Assembly (NCBI GenBank): GCA_031259935.1
Contig: JAIRKV010000226.1
Span: 1-6,354, forward strand
DNA length: 6,354 nt
Source of the DNA: Prevotellaceae bacterium
Lineage (GTDB): Bacteria > Bacteroidota > Bacteroidia > Bacteroidales > UBA932
Direction: 5' to 3'
In this document: one piece after another, positions 1-6,354 of the stretch
How the letters are laid out: each line of letters starts with the position of its first letter
Numbering within the stretch: position 1 is the first letter of the stretch
Notes under the pieces: model-generated
The model's input: only the letters and a program-made list of their open reading frames with translations
Told to the model about the DNA's origin: nothing
The model's database searches: none
Translations under genes and position numbers: made by a program

Positions 1-42
1 TGAATTGAAATACTAATTATTAATAAATTAATTTATAATTTT

Positions 43-2856
43 ATGAAAAAAATATTACTGTCTTTTATCGTTGCTGTAATGTATGTTTTTACAGTAAACG
101 CACAAACAAATCCAATGGAACGTATTCCTGTCGACAAAGATGTGAGAACAGGCAAACTGGAAAACGGACTTACTTACTACGTCAGGGCAAATGCAAAACC
201 TGAAAAACAAGCCGAATTTTTTATTTTTCATTATGTCGGCGCCGTACAGGAAGAAGACAATCAACAGGGACTGGCTCACTTTCTGGAACACATGGCTTTT
301 AACGGAACAGTCAATTTTCCCGACAAAAAACTTATAAGCTGGTGCGAATCGGCAGGAATTAAATTCGGTCAAAATCTGAACGCCAGCACAAGTATGGAAC
401 AAACTGTTTACAATGTTTCGGCTGTACCGCTTGATAAACCCGAAAATCTTGACACGTGTTTGCTTATACTTCACGACTGGTCGCAGTTTATTGCTTTGAA
501 AGGCGATGAAATCGACAAGGAACGCGGCGTTATTTTAGAAGAAAAACGCACGCGAAACACTGCAAGTTGGAGAATCTACGAAAAATCCTTGCCTGTGCTT
601 TACGGCGATACGCGATATTCGAAACGAAATGTGATAGGAACGGAAGAAATCTTAAAAAATTTCAAACATGATGAAATTCGCGATTTTTACCATCGCTGGT
701 ATCGCACCGATTTGCAATGCATAGTTGTTGTCGGTGATTTTGATGCTGATGCTGTTGTAGAAAAAATCAAAAAAATCTTTGCAGATGTTGAACCCGTAGA
801 AAATCCCGAACCAAAAGGATTTTATCCGCTTCCGAAAAATACGGAGCCTACGGTTGCAGTAATTACAGATGCAGAAGCAACAAGTACCGAAGTTTCGGTT
901 TATATAAAACACGATCCCACACCCAAAGAAATGGAAGGCACTTACAGTGTTTATATGATTAATTTAATCAAATCGCTGATTAATTCCATGGAAAATACAC
1001 GTTTAAGAGAAATAACTCAAAAACCCAACGCACCTTTCATTTCGGGTTATTTGCAGGGCGGAAAAATGACTTCATCATGCGATGCTGTTATTGGAATGGC
1101 AATGACACGCGAAGGCGAATCGCTCGCCGCACTTGAAGCATTGTATGGAGAACTGGAAAAAATACGCCGTTTTGGTTTTACCGAAAGCGAATTTGAAATT
1201 GCAAAAGCCAATTATCTGAAATCGGCTGAAGTGGCTTACAATAATCGTAATGACAATCGCCACAGAGATTATATTTATTCGTATATCAACAATTTCAGAT
1301 ATAATCATGCAATTCCTGATGACGAAACAGAATGGAAATTAGCAAACGAAATTATATCGCAACTTAATCTCAATATAATTAATGCATTGGCAAAACGATT
1401 AATAACTTTGGAAAACCAGATTGTAATTGTTGAAGCGCCTGAAAAACAGGGAACATATCCCACCGAAGATGAAATAAAAACAGTGATAGAAAAAGTGCGT
1501 GCCGCCGAACTCGAAGCATATAAGGATAATGTTGTAAAACAACCGATTATTCCCGAAGAAATTGTATTGCAGGGTTCGCCGGTTGTAAAAGAAGAAACCG
1601 ACAAATTCGGCTCAACGGTATGGACGCTGCAAAATGGAGTAAAAGTTATTGTTAAACAAACCGATTTCAAAGCCGACGAAACAGTGATATCAATATCGCA
1701 GCGCGACGGTTCGTCAAACGTATCCGACGATGATTATTATACCGCATCTTACATGTCTGCGGTAATGTCGCGTTCGGGAACAGGAAAACTCAGTGCAAGC
1801 GACTTGACCAAACAGTTGGCAGGAAAAACAGCATATCTGCGCATCAATGTTTCCGATTATAATACGGTTGTTTCGGCGGGCGGCTCGCCAAAAGATATGG
1901 AAACAATATTGCAACTTGTATATATGAATTTTACAAATCCACGCTGGGACGAAAATGATTTTAATGTTTTTATTGACAGTTATAAATCCCAATTGAAAAA
2001 TATGGAAACCGAACCTGCATATATCTTTGCAAAAGAGCGACAAAAAACTTTATACAATAATCATCTGCGGCGACAAATAATTTCGACCGAAATATTGGAC
2101 AAAATCAAATTCGACAGATTGCCGGCGCTGCACAGTCAAATTTTCAAAAATGCAGCCAATTTCACTTTTGCCTTTGTTGGAAATATCGAACCGTCGGTAT
2201 TAAAACCTCTCGTTGAAAAATACATAGGATCAATACCGGCATCGTCAAATATGACGAAATGGAAAAACGATGGAATAATTCCCGTTCGCGGAACAAAAGA
2301 CAACTTTTTTGAAACAAAAATGCAAACGCCAAAAACTTCCGTTGCATACACATGGACGGGCGATATGGATTACTCGCTCGAAAACAGAATATTGACAGAT
2401 GTTTTGGCGCAAATTCTGCGTATGCGCTACCTCGAAGTTATTCGCGAAGAAAAAGGCGGAAGTTATGGAGTAAGCGTATCGGGAACTTTGAACAGAGAAC
2501 CTCAAGAAACTTTCGCTTTAACCGTTTTATTTGATTCGGAAAAAGAAAAAGTAGAAAAACTTGGATTATTGGATGATGTTGTAAACGAATTTAAGAAAAT
2601 AGCCGAAAACGGTCCGTCAGCCGATGATTTAAGCAAAGTGAAAGAATTTCTTGTAAAACAGCGCAAAGATCAGCTCAAACAAAACAATACATGGTTAAGT
2701 TATTTGACATCGTTGCATCTTTTAAATTTTGATGCTACAAGCGATTATGATAAACTTATAGACGAACTTAATGCCGAAAAGATTAAGAAACTTGCCGCTA
2801 AAATTCTTAACGACAATAATCTCGTTCGCGTTATAATGAACAATAAAGAAGATTAA
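43..2856 (+). CDS. Secreted PqqL-like M16B family zinc metallopeptidase (two-repeat, 937 aa)
   Basis: Zinc endopeptidase of the M16 (insulinase/pitrilysin) clan, predicted to act in the periplasm. Residues 1-20 form a signal peptide (MKK, hydrophobic core, likely cut at A20|Q21), which fixes the start codon. The inverted zinc motif HFLEH lies at 79-83: H79 and H83 bind zinc and E82 is the catalytic base. The third ligand should come from the ERGVILEE segment at 160-167; by the E-x6-E pattern of IDE (E182/E189), E167 is the likelier one. Domain order is active M16 N-domain about 35-185, M16 C-domain about 200-385, linker, then a second half from about 522 lacking HxxEH. That half carries R801 and Y808 with the same spacing as the substrate-binding R824/Y831 of IDE. 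Length and the GLAHFLEHMAFNGT block resemble E. coli PqqL. It is probably first in an operon with the ABC genes. No SD is visible. The family call is firm; the substrate is unknown. Confidence 0.95.
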   Translation: MKKILLSFIVAVMYVFTVNAQTNPMERIPVDKDVRTGKLENGLTYYVRANAKPEKQAEFFIFHYVGAVQEEDNQQGLAHFLEHMAFNGTVNFPDKKLISWCESAGIKFGQNLNASTSMEQTVYNVSAVPLDKPENLDTCLLILHDWSQFIALKGDEIDKERGVILEEKRTRNTASWRIYEKSLPVLYGDTRYSKRNVIGTEEILKNFKHDEIRDFYHRWYRTDLQCIVVVGDFDADAVVEKIKKIFADVEPVENPEPKGFYPLPKNTEPTVAVITDAEATSTEVSVYIKHDPTPKEMEGTYSVYMINLIKSLINSMENTRLREITQKPNAPFISGYLQGGKMTSSCDAVIGMAMTREGESLAALEALYGELEKIRRFGFTESEFEIAKANYLKSAEVAYNNRNDNRHRDYIYSYINNFRYNHAIPDDETEWKLANEIISQLNLNIINALAKRLITLENQIVIVEAPEKQGTYPTEDEIKTVIEKVRAAELEAYKDNVVKQPIIPEEIVLQGSPVVKEETDKFGSTVWTLQNGVKVIVKQTDFKADETVISISQRDGSSNVSDDDYYTASYMSAVMSRSGTGKLSASDLTKQLAGKTAYLRINVSDYNTVVSAGGSPKDMETILQLVYMNFTNPRWDENDFNVFIDSYKSQLKNMETEPAYIFAKERQKTLYNNHLRRQIISTEILDKIKFDRLPALHSQIFKNAANFTFAFVGNIEPSVLKPLVEKYIGSIPASSNMTKWKNDGIIPVRGTKDNFFETKMQTPKTSVAYTWTGDMDYSLENRILTDVLAQILRMRYLEVIREEKGGSYGVSVSGTLNREPQETFALTVLFDSEKEKVEKLGLLDDVVNEFKKIAENGPSADDLSKVKEFLVKQRKDQLKQNNTWLSYLTSLHLLNFDATSDYDKLIDELNAEKIKKLAAKILNDNNLVRVIMNNKED

Positions 2857-2882
2857 ACTAATTTATAATTGATAGAAAAAAT

Positions 2883-3797
2883 ATGGTTTTAAGAACAGAA
2901 AACATTGTAAAACAATATGCCTGTCATTTGGCGCTTGATAATGTAAGCATTGAAGTTCCGCAAGCAAGCATTTACGGCTTGCTGGGTCCAAACGGAGCAG
3001 GCAAAACCACTCTTCTGCGAATTATCAACCAGATTACTGCGCCCGACAGCGGAGAAGTGTATTTTGACGGACGCAAATTGCAGGAAAACGATGTTTACAG
3101 TATAGGATATTTGCCCGAAGAACGCGGACTTTACAAAAAAATGAAAGTTGGCGAACAGGCAATGTATTTTGCACGTCTAAAAGGATTGACTAAACACGAT
3201 GCGGAAAAAAATCTGCGGGAATGGTTTCAAAAATTTGAAATTCAAGCATGGTGGAACAAAAAAGTTGAAGAACTGTCGAAAGGAATGGCGCAAAAAGTGC
3301 AATTTATAATAACAATATTGCACAATCCAAAACTTCTTATATTCGACGAACCGTTCAGCGGATTTGATCCCGTAAATGTAAAACTGCTGAAAACCGAAAT
3401 TCTGAATCTTAAAAAACAGGGAGCCACAATAATCTTTTCTACGCACAACATGGCTTCGGTTGAAGAAATATGCGATTATATAACGCTAATAAACAAATCG
3501 AAAAACGTTTTAAGCGGACAAATCGATGAAATTCGACATAATTACGGAGACAATGTATTTGAAATTGATTACAGAGGCGAAACCGATAAACTGAAAGAAA
3601 ATATTGGCGATAATTATTTGATTTTGGACAGTAGCGAGCAAAAGTTTTTTCGCAAAATTAAAATCAAAGCAACAGTTAAGGAAGCACGAAACACTTTGCT
3701 GTCGAGAATTATAAAAGATGTGGAAATTGTAAACTTCAACGAAATAATTCCAAGTATGAACGACATATTTATTAAACTTGTGGAGGAAAATAAATGA
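2883..3797 (+). CDS. ABC transporter ATP-binding protein, NatA/DUF4162 type (304 aa)
   Basis: Cytoplasmic ATPase subunit of an ABC-2 type transporter, expected to pair with the permease encoded directly downstream. The nucleotide-binding domain spans about 1-210. Walker A is GPNGAGKT at 35-42, the signature is LSKGM at 131-135, Walker B is LLIFDEP at 151-157 with catalytic E156, the D-loop SGFD is at 159-162, and the switch histidine is H188 in STH. The Q-loop position is in GYLPEERGLY, where glutamate E79 stands in place of the usual glutamine; I recall this and LSKGM from YhaQ/NatA-like ATPases with a C-terminal DUF4162 domain. Residues about 215-304 fit that accessory domain. The gene starts 26 bp after the peptidase stop and its TGA overlaps the permease ATG, so the subunits are probably translationally coupled. 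The start MVLRTENIVKQY is typical for the family. Transport substrate cannot be read from the sequence. Confidence 0.93.
   Translation: MVLRTENIVKQYACHLALDNVSIEVPQASIYGLLGPNGAGKTTLLRIINQITAPDSGEVYFDGRKLQENDVYSIGYLPEERGLYKKMKVGEQAMYFARLKGLTKHDAEKNLREWFQKFEIQAWWNKKVEELSKGMAQKVQFIITILHNPKLLIFDEPFSGFDPVNVKLLKTEILNLKKQGATIIFSTHNMASVEEICDYITLINKSKNVLSGQIDEIRHNYGDNVFEIDYRGETDKLKENIGDNYLILDSSEQKFFRKIKIKATVKEARNTLLSRIIKDVEIVNFNEIIPSMNDIFIKLVEENK
3782..3786 (+). promoter_or_regulatory. Shine-Dalgarno GGAGG for the ABC permease
   Basis: GGAGG lies inside the last codons of the ATPase gene, 7 nt before the permease ATG at 3794, and supports that start. It is the only strong SD among the gene starts with visible leaders; the peptidase, the ATPase and rsmG all have A/T-rich leaders without one, as is usual in Bacteroidetes. 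Together with the ATGA stop-start overlap it suggests reinitiation or coupled translation of the two transporter subunits. Confidence 0.7.
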
Positions 3798-5035
3798 AAA
3801 AAATATTACTTGTTATAAAACGTGAATTTATTATTCGGATAAAGAAAAAGTCATTTATAATAATGACGGTTTTAACTCCGATACTGTTCGCCTGTCTTGC
3901 ACTCGTACCTGCGCTTATTTCGCAGATAAAAAGCGAAAAGGAAAAAACAATTACGGTTCTCGATGAATCGGGATTTATAGGAAATGAACTGAAAGACATG
4001 CGAACAATAAAGTTCGTGTACGAAAACAAACCTATAGATTCGCTGAAAAACAATTTATTGCGCAACAAATATTATGCAGTTTTGCATATCGAAAAAAGCG
4101 AAGAAAATACAACAGGAAACATAACAATGTATTCGGAAAACGCAGTTAGCCTTGATGTATTGAATGTAATCAAAACACAAATAACAATTCTTTCGGCACA
4201 AACAAAACTTAAAGAATATGATATTTCCGTAGAACAGATAACAAAAATATTGAATCCGAATTTAAATATAAAAAACCGCCTTATTAACGAGGATGGCAAC
4301 GAAAAAGAAAGTAATGCCGCCGCACTGACGGGTTTTGCAATGATTTGCGGAATTTTAATTTTCTTTATAATACTCATGTTCGGTATTCAGATAATGCGCG
4401 GCGTAATAGAAGAAAAATCAAGCAGAATAATAGAAATTATAATATCGTCGATAAAACCTATGCATTTGATGCTGGGAAAAATCATTGGCGTAGCGCTGGT
4501 TGTGCTTACTCAAATTCTGATATGGATAGTTTTGTTTGCCTTAATAATATTTGTTGCACAAAGCCAGTTTTCCGATATTGTCAATCAACTGCAAAATTAT
4601 ATCAATGCAGTTTCGTTTACAAAAATGTTTATTTGCTTAATCCTTTATCTTATTTTGGGATATTTGCTTTATGCATCCATGTTTGCAATTGTAGGCTCGG
4701 CTGTCGATAATGAATCCGACACTCAGCAGTTGCAAGCAATAGCAAGCGTTCCATTGATGATAGGATATTTCATAATGATTGTGGTATCAACTCAACCCGA
4801 CAATCCGCTTGCGTTTTGGGGATCGATGATTCCGTTTACATCGCCAATGGTTATGCTGGCGCGTATTCCGTTTGGAGTTTCATGGTTCGAAATAATTCTT
4901 TCGCTGGCAATATTAACGGCTACATTCATTTTATTTACCTGGATTGCAGCGCGAATATATCGCGTAGGAATTTTGATGTACGGCAAAAAAGCATCAATAA
5001 AAGAACTTATAAAATGGATTAAATATAAAAGATGA
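3794..5035 (+). CDS. ABC-2 type transporter permease, NatB-like (413 aa)
   Basis: Inner-membrane permease of the ABC2_membrane_3/NatB type that should dimerise and work with the ATPase just upstream. Six hydrophobic segments are visible at about 21-44, 176-201, 228-255, 276-304, 315-334 and 364-388. Between the first two lies an extracytoplasmic domain of about 130 residues (45-175), the hallmark arrangement of this subfamily. The basic N-terminus (KREFIIRIKKKS) fits a cytosolic start. The conserved cytosolic segment after TM2, EEKSSRIIEIIISSIKP at 206-222, and the post-TM4 loop GSAVDNESDTQQL at 301-313 match NatB-like permeases. The C-terminus carries the RVGILMYGKK motif (390-399) and a short basic tail. 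The start is supported by GGAGG and by overlap with the ATPase stop. NatAB is known as a Na+ exporter in Bacillus, but homologues are diverse, so the substrate here (ion, drug, peptide) is unresolved. Confidence 0.92.
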   Translation: MKKILLVIKREFIIRIKKKSFIIMTVLTPILFACLALVPALISQIKSEKEKTITVLDESGFIGNELKDMRTIKFVYENKPIDSLKNNLLRNKYYAVLHIEKSEENTTGNITMYSENAVSLDVLNVIKTQITILSAQTKLKEYDISVEQITKILNPNLNIKNRLINEDGNEKESNAAALTGFAMICGILIFFIILMFGIQIMRGVIEEKSSRIIEIIISSIKPMHLMLGKIIGVALVVLTQILIWIVLFALIIFVAQSQFSDIVNQLQNYINAVSFTKMFICLILYLILGYLLYASMFAIVGSAVDNESDTQQLQAIASVPLMIGYFIMIVVSTQPDNPLAFWGSMIPFTSPMVMLARIPFGVSWFEIILSLAILTATFILFTWIAARIYRVGILMYGKKASIKELIKWIKYKR

Positions 5036-5060
5036 TTTACGGTTCATATTATTATATTGG

Positions 5061-5096
5061 AAAATCTCTGTAAAAACGTTTTGCAGAGATTTTTTT
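5061..5096 (+). terminator. Intrinsic terminator after the peptidase-ABC operon
   Basis: A perfect 10-bp inverted repeat, AAAATCTCTG (5061-5070) and CAGAGATTTT (5084-5093), encloses a core that can extend the stem by a U-G pair and four A-U pairs, leaving only an ACG loop (5076-5078). It merges into a run of seven T (5090-5096). It begins 26 bp after the permease stop and terminates + strand transcription. Read on the - strand, the same hairpin is followed by only four T, so it may also stop rsmG transcription, whose stop codon is 35 bp away, but less efficiently. Confidence 0.9.
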
Positions 5097-5130
5097 ATGA
5101 TTTCCGTATAATTTGGTGCATTACAATGTT

Positions 5131-5760
5131 TTACCTCTGAATATAAATTATCTTCTTTGTTTCAAAAAAACTGTCATCAAAAAAGTCTTTTATCTCGTAA
5201 ACGGAAATTTGTCGTTTCGATATTTTTGTGGCTTTCAATTCATTATGCAAGTCGCCTCCTTTGAGATAAATAATGCCGTTGGGCAAAGAATTGTTACCGT
5301 CGGGAGTTATTTTGTTCCAAATATGCGAAACAAAGACAGGCAAATCGGAAACGGCTCTGCCTGTAACAAAATCAAACTTTTGTTTTAATTCTTCGGCGCG
5401 AATTTGCATCGCACAAACATTTTTCAGTTCAATACTTTCGACAATTGCATTCACTACTTTTATTTTTTTGTTTATCGAGTCTGTCAAAGTGAATTGCGCA
5501 TCGGGAAACATTATCGCAAGCGGAATGCCCGGAAAACCGCCGCCTGTGCCGACATCAAGAATTTTTGTATTTGCTTCAAACGAAATTATTTTTGCAATGG
5601 CAAGCGAATATAAAATATGATGATTATAAAGATTTTCCATATCTTTTCGCGATACGACATTTATCTGCGCATTCCAAAATTTATACAAATCGCCGAGTTG
5701 CGATAATTGCGCTGTCTGTTTTTCGGTTAATTTCGGAAAATATTTCAGAATTTCGTTCAT
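5131..5760 (-). CDS. rsmG: 16S rRNA (guanine(527)-N7)-methyltransferase RsmG
   Basis: Class I SAM-dependent methyltransferase that adds the m7G mark at G527 (E. coli numbering) in the 530 loop of 16S rRNA; in other bacteria its loss gives low-level streptomycin resistance. The 209-aa length matches the family (about 207 in E. coli). The N-terminal helical part contains the conserved INVVSRKDMENLYNHHIL stretch (33-50). The SAM-binding glycine-rich loop is DVGTGGGFPGIP at 69-80. A TDSxxKK segment follows at 93-99, and FDFVTGRAVSDLP at 129-141 is the typical late Rossmann block with the conserved arginine-alanine pair. The start MNEILKYFPKLTEKQ is the usual family N-terminus. It sits 11 bp after the sigma factor stop on the same strand, with an A-rich leader and no SD, so it is probably cotranscribed with it. 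The gene is intact and ends convergent to the ABC operon. Confidence 0.96.
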   Translation of the reverse strand: MNEILKYFPKLTEKQTAQLSQLGDLYKFWNAQINVVSRKDMENLYNHHILYSLAIAKIISFEANTKILDVGTGGGFPGIPLAIMFPDAQFTLTDSINKKIKVVNAIVESIELKNVCAMQIRAEELKQKFDFVTGRAVSDLPVFVSHIWNKITPDGNNSLPNGIIYLKGGDLHNELKATKISKRQISVYEIKDFFDDSFFETKKIIYIQR

Positions 5761-5771
5761 TGTTTTTTGTT

Positions 5772-6347
5772 TTATTGTGTAATTAATTTTCCAAGCGCCG
5801 ATTTTGCCCTAAATAATAATGTTTTTACCGTTCCGACAGGGATTTTCAATTCGGAGGCAATTTCTTCGTATGAATAATCTTTGAAATAACGCAATTCGAT
5901 AAGATTTTTATATTTTGGTTTAAGCTGCTCGAGCAATCTCTGCATCAGCACAATTTGCTGCTCGTGAATCATAACTTCTTCGGGATTCAAAACAGTTGAC
6001 TGAATAGAATCTTCGCCGATTACAAATTCCATATTATCATCATTGCTGCTTTCGATGGTAACATGATTGTTTTTGCGCTTGCGCAAAAAATCAATACATG
6101 TATTTTCGGCAATGCGAAACAGCCACGTACTGAACGCAAACTTGAAATTATACTGTTCTATATTTCTAAACGCCTTGTCAAAAGTTTCGTATGTCAAATC
6201 TTCCGCATCGCTTTTATTTATAACTATTTTCATTGTCAAAAAATATATTGCATCTTTATATCTGGTAAATAATTTTGCATATGCTTTTGTATTACCATTT
6301 AAAAATTGTCTAACCAGTTTTTGGTCTTCTTCTATTCGCGACAGCAT
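5772..6347 (-). CDS. ECF-type (sigma-70 family, group 4) RNA polymerase sigma factor (191 aa)
   Basis: Alternative sigma factor built from only regions 2 and 4. Region 2 covers about 22-92, with the core DAEDLTYETFDKAF (47-60) and the -10 binding segment STWLFRIAENTCIDFLRKR (73-91). A linker of about 35 residues, rich in acidic and polar residues, follows. Region 4 is at about 130-188, with a clear helix-turn-helix in YSYEEIASELKIPVGTVKTL (158-177) and the following FRAKSAL. These are standard ECF features, so the class call is firm; the regulon is not readable. Its promoter and any upstream gene lie outside the window: only 7 bp precede the ATG, with no stop codon in that stretch, so a slightly earlier start cannot be excluded, although MLSRIEEDQKLVRQFLNGN is a sensible ECF N-terminus. 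The downstream neighbour is rsmG, not an anti-sigma gene. Confidence 0.93.
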   Translation of the reverse strand: MLSRIEEDQKLVRQFLNGNTKAYAKLFTRYKDAIYFLTMKIVINKSDAEDLTYETFDKAFRNIEQYNFKFAFSTWLFRIAENTCIDFLRKRKNNHVTIESSNDDNMEFVIGEDSIQSTVLNPEEVMIHEQQIVLMQRLLEQLKPKYKNLIELRYFKDYSYEEIASELKIPVGTVKTLLFRAKSALGKLITQ

Positions 6348-6354
6348 TTTGAAT

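Noticed and set aside
5..39. A possible promoter before the peptidase: TTGAAA (5-10) and TATAAT (34-39)
   Set aside because: The spacing of 23 bp is too long for a housekeeping promoter, the TATAAT would lie only 3 bp before the ATG, and no Bacteroidetes -33 TTTG / -7 TAnnTTTG pair is present. The leader is so AT-rich that such hits are expected by chance.
1305..1670. A 121-aa open frame antisense to the peptidase gene
   Set aside because: It lies wholly inside a well-supported peptidase coding region, shows no recognisable domain, and is one of several antisense frames there. It is best explained as a shadow of the real frame.
2864..2869. TATAAT between the peptidase and ATPase genes as an internal promoter
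   Set aside because: It has no matching upstream element at suitable spacing, lies 13 bp before the start codon, and the gap is only 26 bp. Cotranscription is the simpler reading.
3794..3810. A 17-bp identity between the starts of the permease gene and the peptidase gene (43-59)
   Set aside because: Both encode MKKILL with A-rich early codons, a very common bacterial N-terminus. The similarity stops right after, so it is not a duplication.
4345..4710. A 121-aa + strand frame inside the permease gene
   Set aside because: It is an alternate frame of the transmembrane-coding region with a Cys/Asn-rich composition and no domain. The NatB-like frame explains the sequence.
5273..5620. A 115-aa + strand frame opposite rsmG
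   Set aside because: It is antisense to conserved RsmG motifs, including the SAM-binding loop, and resembles no known protein family.

Overview
The window looks like a piece of a Bacteroidetes (probably Bacteroidales-like) chromosome. The evidence is an AT-rich sequence, gene starts that mostly lack a Shine-Dalgarno sequence and sit behind A/T-rich leaders, a signal peptide ending in the common Bacteroidetes form NA|Q, and proteins (PqqL-like M16 peptidase, RsmG, ECF sigma factor) that read like Bacteroidetes members of their families. This assignment rests on recognising sequence style; no search was run.

Layout: five genes in two convergent groups cover nearly all of the window. On the + strand are a two-repeat M16B zinc metallopeptidase with a signal peptide (43-2856), an ABC transporter ATPase of the NatA/DUF4162 type (2883-3797) and an ABC-2 permease of the NatB type (3794-5035). 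The gaps are 26 bp and then a 4-bp ATGA overlap, so the three are very probably one transcription unit. A strong intrinsic terminator at 5061-5096 closes it. On the - strand an ECF-type sigma factor (6347-5772) is followed after 11 bp by rsmG (5760-5131), the 16S rRNA m7G methyltransferase, and these two are probably cotranscribed toward the same terminator region.

How the genes may work together: the peptidase should act outside the inner membrane, degrading peptides that fit its clamshell chamber. The ATPase and permease together form a complete two-gene ABC-2 transporter, most likely an exporter. A functional link between protease and transporter is suggested only by gene order. PqqL-like proteases are known partners of TonB-dependent receptors in import systems, but no receptor is visible here and the window begins only 42 bp upstream of the protease. 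The sigma-rsmG pair appears to be an ordinary housekeeping and regulation pair with no anti-sigma gene next to it on the visible side.

Overall the region reads as conventional chromosomal sequence. I see no mobile element, CRISPR array, tRNA or rRNA, broken gene or clearly new system. All non-coding stretches are shorter than 100 bp.
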